Positions 60,942-64,000 of a stretch of 64,000 nucleotides of DNA are shown one piece after another. A model generated the notes under the pieces. It was not told the DNA's origin, did no database searches, and worked only from the letters and a program-made list of their open reading frames with translations. The DNA comes from Streptomyces sulfonofaciens (GTDB lineage: Bacteria > Actinomycetota > Actinomycetes > Streptomycetales > Streptomycetaceae). Every line of letters starts with the position of its first letter. Position 1 is the first letter of the stretch. The position numbers and the translations under genes are program-made. The DNA lies in contig NZ_BNCD01000017.1 in the NCBI RefSeq assembly GCF_014656295.1, forward strand, positions 111,895-175,894, read 5' to 3'.

Positions 60942-61790
60942 CTACTCCGCCGCCCCGTCCGGCCGGGCGCCGATGACGACCGTCGCGCCCAGTTCCTCGG
61001 AGACGGCCACCTGCGTGTGCAGACCGCTGCCGGTGAAGACCGCGACGGCCACCGGGGCCTGCCGCGTACTCGTCTCCACCAGGACGCGGCCCCCGGGCGC
61101 CAGCCAGTACGGGGCCTGCGCGGCCACCCGGCGCAGCACGTCGAGGCCGTCCGCGCCGCCGTCGAGGGCCACCAGCGGCTCGTGCACACGTGCTTCCTGG
61201 GGGAGCAGGGCTATGTCGTCGCTCGGTACGTACGGCACGTTGGCCGTGAGCACGTCGATGCGCCCGCGAAGGTCCGCCGGCAGTGGCTCGAACAGGTCGC
61301 CCTGGTATACGGCGCCCCCCGGGAGATTGCGGCGGGCGCAGCGCACCGCGGCCGGGTCGACGTCCGCGGCGTACACCTCGGCCCCCGCGATTGCCGCACC
61401 GAGCGCGGCGGCCAGCGCACCCGAGCCGCAGCACAGATCGACGACCACGGCACGGGCCGGGGCGATGGCGAGGGCCCTGCCGACCAGGAACTCGGTACGG
61501 CGCCGGGGCACGAAGACACCGGGCGCCACGGCGACCCGCAGGCCGCAGAACTCGGCCCAGCCGACCACCTGCTCCAGTGGCAGCCCGGCGAGGCGCCGCT
61601 CCACCATCGAGGCGAGCGCGGACGGCGTCGCGGCCTCGGCGATCAGCAGGCTCGCCTCGTCCTCCGCGAAGACGCATCCGGAGGCGCGCAGTCTGCCGGT
61701 GATCGCGGCATGGTCGAGACGGTCCTCCACGGGCCCGGGAGCGGCGGGGGAGGAGGAGTGGACAGCGGAAGGAGAACGGTTTTCGGACAT
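60942..61790 (-). CDS. HemK/PrmC-like class I methyltransferase
   Basis: The 282-residue protein has a PrmC-like N-terminal helical domain and a class I SAM-dependent core (about residues 110-270), with VVVDLCCGSGALAAALGA as the SAM site. HemK enzymes methylate the glutamine of release factors and carry the motif NPPY. Here the equivalent is NVPYVP (ANVPYVPS), so the first Pro is replaced. The catalytic Asn and Tyr remain. This variant occurs in paralogues of unknown target; release-factor methylation is less likely. The ATG at 61790 is used. Confidence 0.82.
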   Translation of the reverse strand: MSENRSPSAVHSSSPAAPGPVEDRLDHAAITGRLRASGCVFAEDEASLLIAEAATPSALASMVERRLAGLPLEQVVGWAEFCGLRVAVAPGVFVPRRRTEFLVGRALAIAPARAVVVDLCCGSGALAAALGAAIAGAEVYAADVDPAAVRCARRNLPGGAVYQGDLFEPLPADLRGRIDVLTANVPYVPSDDIALLPQEARVHEPLVALDGGADGLDVLRRVAAQAPYWLAPGGRVLVETSTRQAPVAVAVFTGSGLHTQVAVSEELGATVVIGARPDGAAE

Positions 61791-62040
61791 CTGGACGGGA
61801 GGGCCTTTCGGAGAGCCGATGGGCGCTCCCCGGTCCCCTATGCCGAAGGAACCGTACGGTCGCGAAGAGGGAGCACCCGACCTGGAACAGCGGTAATGGG
61901 TCCCACCTCCTCGGTTCGTCCACTGTATGGGCCAATCACCCTACCCCAGCCCGCCCCGCCCCGGTCACAGCCCCCGGCCCGCGGCCGGTCGCGGCCCACC
62001 GAGCCGGCGCGCCAGGGGGCACGCACCGGGCGATCATGAC

Positions 62041-63009
62041 TCACGCCTGGTCGAACAGTGCGCTGACCGACTCGCCGTTGTGGATGCGCCGCACCGCCTC
62101 GGCCAGCGCGGGGGCGATGGACAGGATCCGCAGCTTCGACGTGCGGTCGCCGTCCGGCACCGGCACCGTGTTGGTGCAGACGATCTCCAGGACGTCGGGC
62201 TGCTCGGAGAGCCGCTGGAGCGCGCCGGCCGCGAACAGGCCGTGCGTGCACGCGATCCGGATGGAGCGCGGCCGCAGCTCCCGCAGCCGGTCCAGCAGTT
62301 CCAGGACCGTGCTGCCCTTGGCGATCTCGTCGTCCAGGACGATCACGTCCCGGTCGGTGATCTCGCCGATGACGGAACTGATGCTGACCCGGTCGTCGGC
62401 GAAGCGCTGCTTGGCGCCCGCCGCCACCTGCGCTCCCAGCATCCGGGCGAAGGCCGCCGCCTCCTTGGCGTTGCCGAGGTCCGGGGAGACCACGGTCGTC
62501 CGGGACAGGTCGTGGTCGCGGAAGTGCTCGGCCAGCTCACGCAGTGCGTGCAGGTGGTCCACGGGTACCGAGAAGAAGCCGTGCACCTGGGGAGAGTGCA
62601 GCGTCATCGCCAGCACCCGACTCGCGCCCGCGGCCACCAGCAGGTCGGCGACCAGCCGTCCGCCGATCGAGATCCGCGGCGCGTCCTTCTTGTCGGAGCG
62701 CGCATAGGAGTAGTGCGGCATGACGACGGTGATCCGCGCGGCCGAGGCCCCGCGCGCCGCGTCGCACATCAGCAGCAGCTCCACCAGGTGCTCCTGCACC
62801 GGGGCGGTCAGCGGCTGGATCAGGAAGACGTCGCGCTCGCGGCAGTTGGCCTGCAACTGCACTTCGAGGCAGTCGTTGGCGAACCGGCTGGACCGCACCG
62901 GGCTGAGCGGCACCCCCAGGTGTGCGCAGACCTCCTCGGCCAGTTCGGGATGGGCGCTTCCGCTGAACACGGCGATGTCACGCACGAACCGCTCCTCGTA
63001 TAGGTCCAT
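62041..63009 (-). CDS. prs: Divergent ribose-phosphate pyrophosphokinase (PRPP synthetase)
   Basis: The 322-residue protein keeps the family frame: FSGSAHPELAEEV at the N-terminus, the flexible ATP loop YARSDKKDAPR, and the PRPP-binding loop VLDDEIAKGSTV. In canonical Prs the last reads DD-x-I-D-T-G-G-T, so the Gly-Gly-Thr is changed to Gly-Ser-Thr and an Asp to Ala. The C-terminus is normal in length. This is probably a paralogue with altered substrate or regulation rather than the housekeeping enzyme. The ATG at 63009 is preceded by ATGGACC, and the MBL-fold gene follows in the same direction at the other side. Confidence 0.85.
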   Translation of the reverse strand: MDLYEERFVRDIAVFSGSAHPELAEEVCAHLGVPLSPVRSSRFANDCLEVQLQANCRERDVFLIQPLTAPVQEHLVELLLMCDAARGASAARITVVMPHYSYARSDKKDAPRISIGGRLVADLLVAAGASRVLAMTLHSPQVHGFFSVPVDHLHALRELAEHFRDHDLSRTTVVSPDLGNAKEAAAFARMLGAQVAAGAKQRFADDRVSISSVIGEITDRDVIVLDDEIAKGSTVLELLDRLRELRPRSIRIACTHGLFAAGALQRLSEQPDVLEIVCTNTVPVPDGDRTSKLRILSIAPALAEAVRRIHNGESVSALFDQA

Positions 63010-63076
63010 GATCGGCCAGTGGGTCCATGATCGGCCAGACGGACGACATGCTACTGAGCGGTGCCGACCGGATGGA

Positions 63077-63826
63077 TCAGGACGCCCGTTCGTAGGCCAA
63101 CTGCGCGGCGCTCCGCACGGAACCCCGGTGCAGGGGACCGTGGCCCGGCAGCAGTGTGTCGGCGTCCAGCTTCTCGATGATCCGCAATGACTCGCGCGCC
63201 TCCGCGCGGTCCTTGTCGAACATCACGGGAAGTAGCTGCGGCCCGCGCTGCCCGGTCGCGGCATGGCCGCTGACCAGCGCGTCACCGCTGACCACCAGGC
63301 CCGCGTCGGGCAGGTGGTAGACGCAGTGGCCCTGTGTGTGCCCCGGTGTGAGGACCGGCACGGGCCGTCCGGGCAGGTCCAGGGGTCCGGGCCCGGGGAA
63401 GGGCTGCGGGGAGCTGACCCGGACGTCGGCGAGCCCGCCCGAGCGCATCGCGTGCACCACCCAGGGCAGCACACGCGGCCGCCACGCGTTGGCCAGGACC
63501 TGTCCGACGGAGACCTGGTGCAGGAACTCCCGCCGCGCGTGCGGCACTTCCGCCTCGTGCAGGTACACCGGTACGCCGTGGGCTCGGTTCAGGTGCTCGA
63601 CGGACCCCAGGTGGTCGGAGTGCGCATGGGTGACGAGGACGGCACTCACCGCCTCCGGACGGTGGCCGAGGGCCGCCAGGGAGTCGAGCAGCAGCCCGCG
63701 GTCCCCCGGGTAGCCGGTGTCGATCAGGGTGACGGCGTCGCCCTCCGCGACGACCACCCAGTTGGTGTTGCTGCCGTGCACCAGATGCACACCGTCGGCG
63801 GCTTGGATGATGGTGTCTTCCCGCAT
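63077..63826 (-). CDS. MBL-fold metallo-hydrolase
   Basis: The 249-residue hydrolase has the metal-binding motif THAHSDHLG, with further ligands in TPGHTQGHCVYH, VSGDALVSG and LLPGHGPL. It fits the glyoxalase II / lactonase-like branch of the metallo-beta-lactamase superfamily; the substrate is not readable. The ATG at 63826 begins directly before the first strand MREDTIIQAADGVHLV; a longer frame translates a tandem repeat as GRWWGRWWGR and is rejected. It is on the same strand as prs, 67 bp upstream of it, so the two are probably cotranscribed. Confidence 0.88.
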   Translation of the reverse strand: MREDTIIQAADGVHLVHGSNTNWVVVAEGDAVTLIDTGYPGDRGLLLDSLAALGHRPEAVSAVLVTHAHSDHLGSVEHLNRAHGVPVYLHEAEVPHARREFLHQVSVGQVLANAWRPRVLPWVVHAMRSGGLADVRVSSPQPFPGPGPLDLPGRPVPVLTPGHTQGHCVYHLPDAGLVVSGDALVSGHAATGQRGPQLLPVMFDKDRAEARESLRIIEKLDADTLLPGHGPLHRGSVRSAAQLAYERAS

Positions 63827-63891
63827 GACCCTTCCCGACCTGTCGGACCGGCCCGGACAGGGCCGCAAGGAGGCTAGACGATTCCGGTGGC

Positions 63892-63927
63892 GGCCCCACC
63901 ACCGGCCCCACCACCGGCCCCACCACC
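63892..63927. repeat. 12-bp tandem repeat, three exact copies
   Basis: GGCCCCACCACC is repeated three times and followed by diverged versions up to about 63960, just upstream of the MBL-fold gene. Confidence 0.95.
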
Positions 63928-63964
63928 GGCCCACCGCGGCCCCGCCACCGGCCCACCACCGGCC

Positions 63965-64000
63965 GCCATCGGCCCCGCCGGGCCCGGCGGGGCCGATGGC
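63965..64000. terminator. Perfect 36-bp palindrome at the right edge of the window
   Basis: The left arm GCCATCGGCCCCGCCGGG (63965-63982) and the right arm (63983-64000) are exact reverse complements without a loop. It could be longer beyond the edge. In RNA it would form a strong hairpin, probably the terminator of a gene that lies to the right of the window and is read leftwards. Confidence 0.6.

Overview
The window is chromosomal DNA of a Streptomyces or very close relative. GC content is very high, GTG and TTG starts are common, TTA codons are almost absent, GGAGG-type ribosome sites are strong, and gene families such as rppA/CYP158, glxA, murT/gatD and DUF3040 proteins are typical of the genus. 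I see no rRNA, tRNA, IS element, phage gene or CRISPR array. Genes are mostly single or in operons of two to four, and many convergent pairs share a strong GC-rich hairpin.

Left part (1-9.3 kb): a truncated winged-helix regulator and an HxlR regulator, each with a TTA codon (hence likely bldA-dependent); a DUF3040 membrane protein; a 14-bp tandem repeat in a divergent promoter region; a membrane-anchored beta-propeller with a CXXCH motif; a STAND/TPR protein with a degenerate P-loop; a TagF-like transferase; and a CtaG-like membrane protein. Housekeeping block (9.4-16 kb): pfkA, the lipid II amidation pair gatD/murT, peptide deformylase, and a TetR regulator divergent from an acyl-CoA dehydrogenase with two palindromic operators.

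Middle (16-32.5 kb): the naphthoquinone pigment operon rppA-CYP158-cupin; succinate semialdehyde dehydrogenase, NUDIX, ATP-dependent DNA ligase, asparagine synthetase, an MFS exporter, a CE7 esterase, a cupin with a zinc ribbon, and an ECF sigma factor operon with a zinc-finger/Asp23 protein and a second Asp23 protein.

Secreted-enzyme and envelope region (33-49 kb): a secreted PQQ-type sugar dehydrogenase with PKD and CBM6 modules next to a secreted ThuA-GH99 fusion; exported gamma-glutamyltransferase and agmatine deiminase; D,D-carboxypeptidase, L,D-transpeptidase, a SpoIIE-type phosphatase, the copper radical oxidase GlxA, and an ECF sigma/DUF4232 pair.

Right part (49-64 kb): a self-contained P450 system (TetR, P450 with a TTA codon, 3Fe-4S ferredoxin, ferredoxin reductase) with a 26-bp operator; an aldo-keto reductase; a small four-cysteine secreted protein resembling amylase inhibitors; Ku; an RsbW-like ATPase; an MFS-MarR operon with its operator; a dienelactone hydrolase; a HemK-like methyltransferase; a divergent PRPP synthetase and an MBL-fold hydrolase. 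The most distinctive loci are the secreted dehydrogenase/ThuA-GH99 pair, the P450 system, the ECF/Asp23 operon and the CXXCH propeller/STAND pair.
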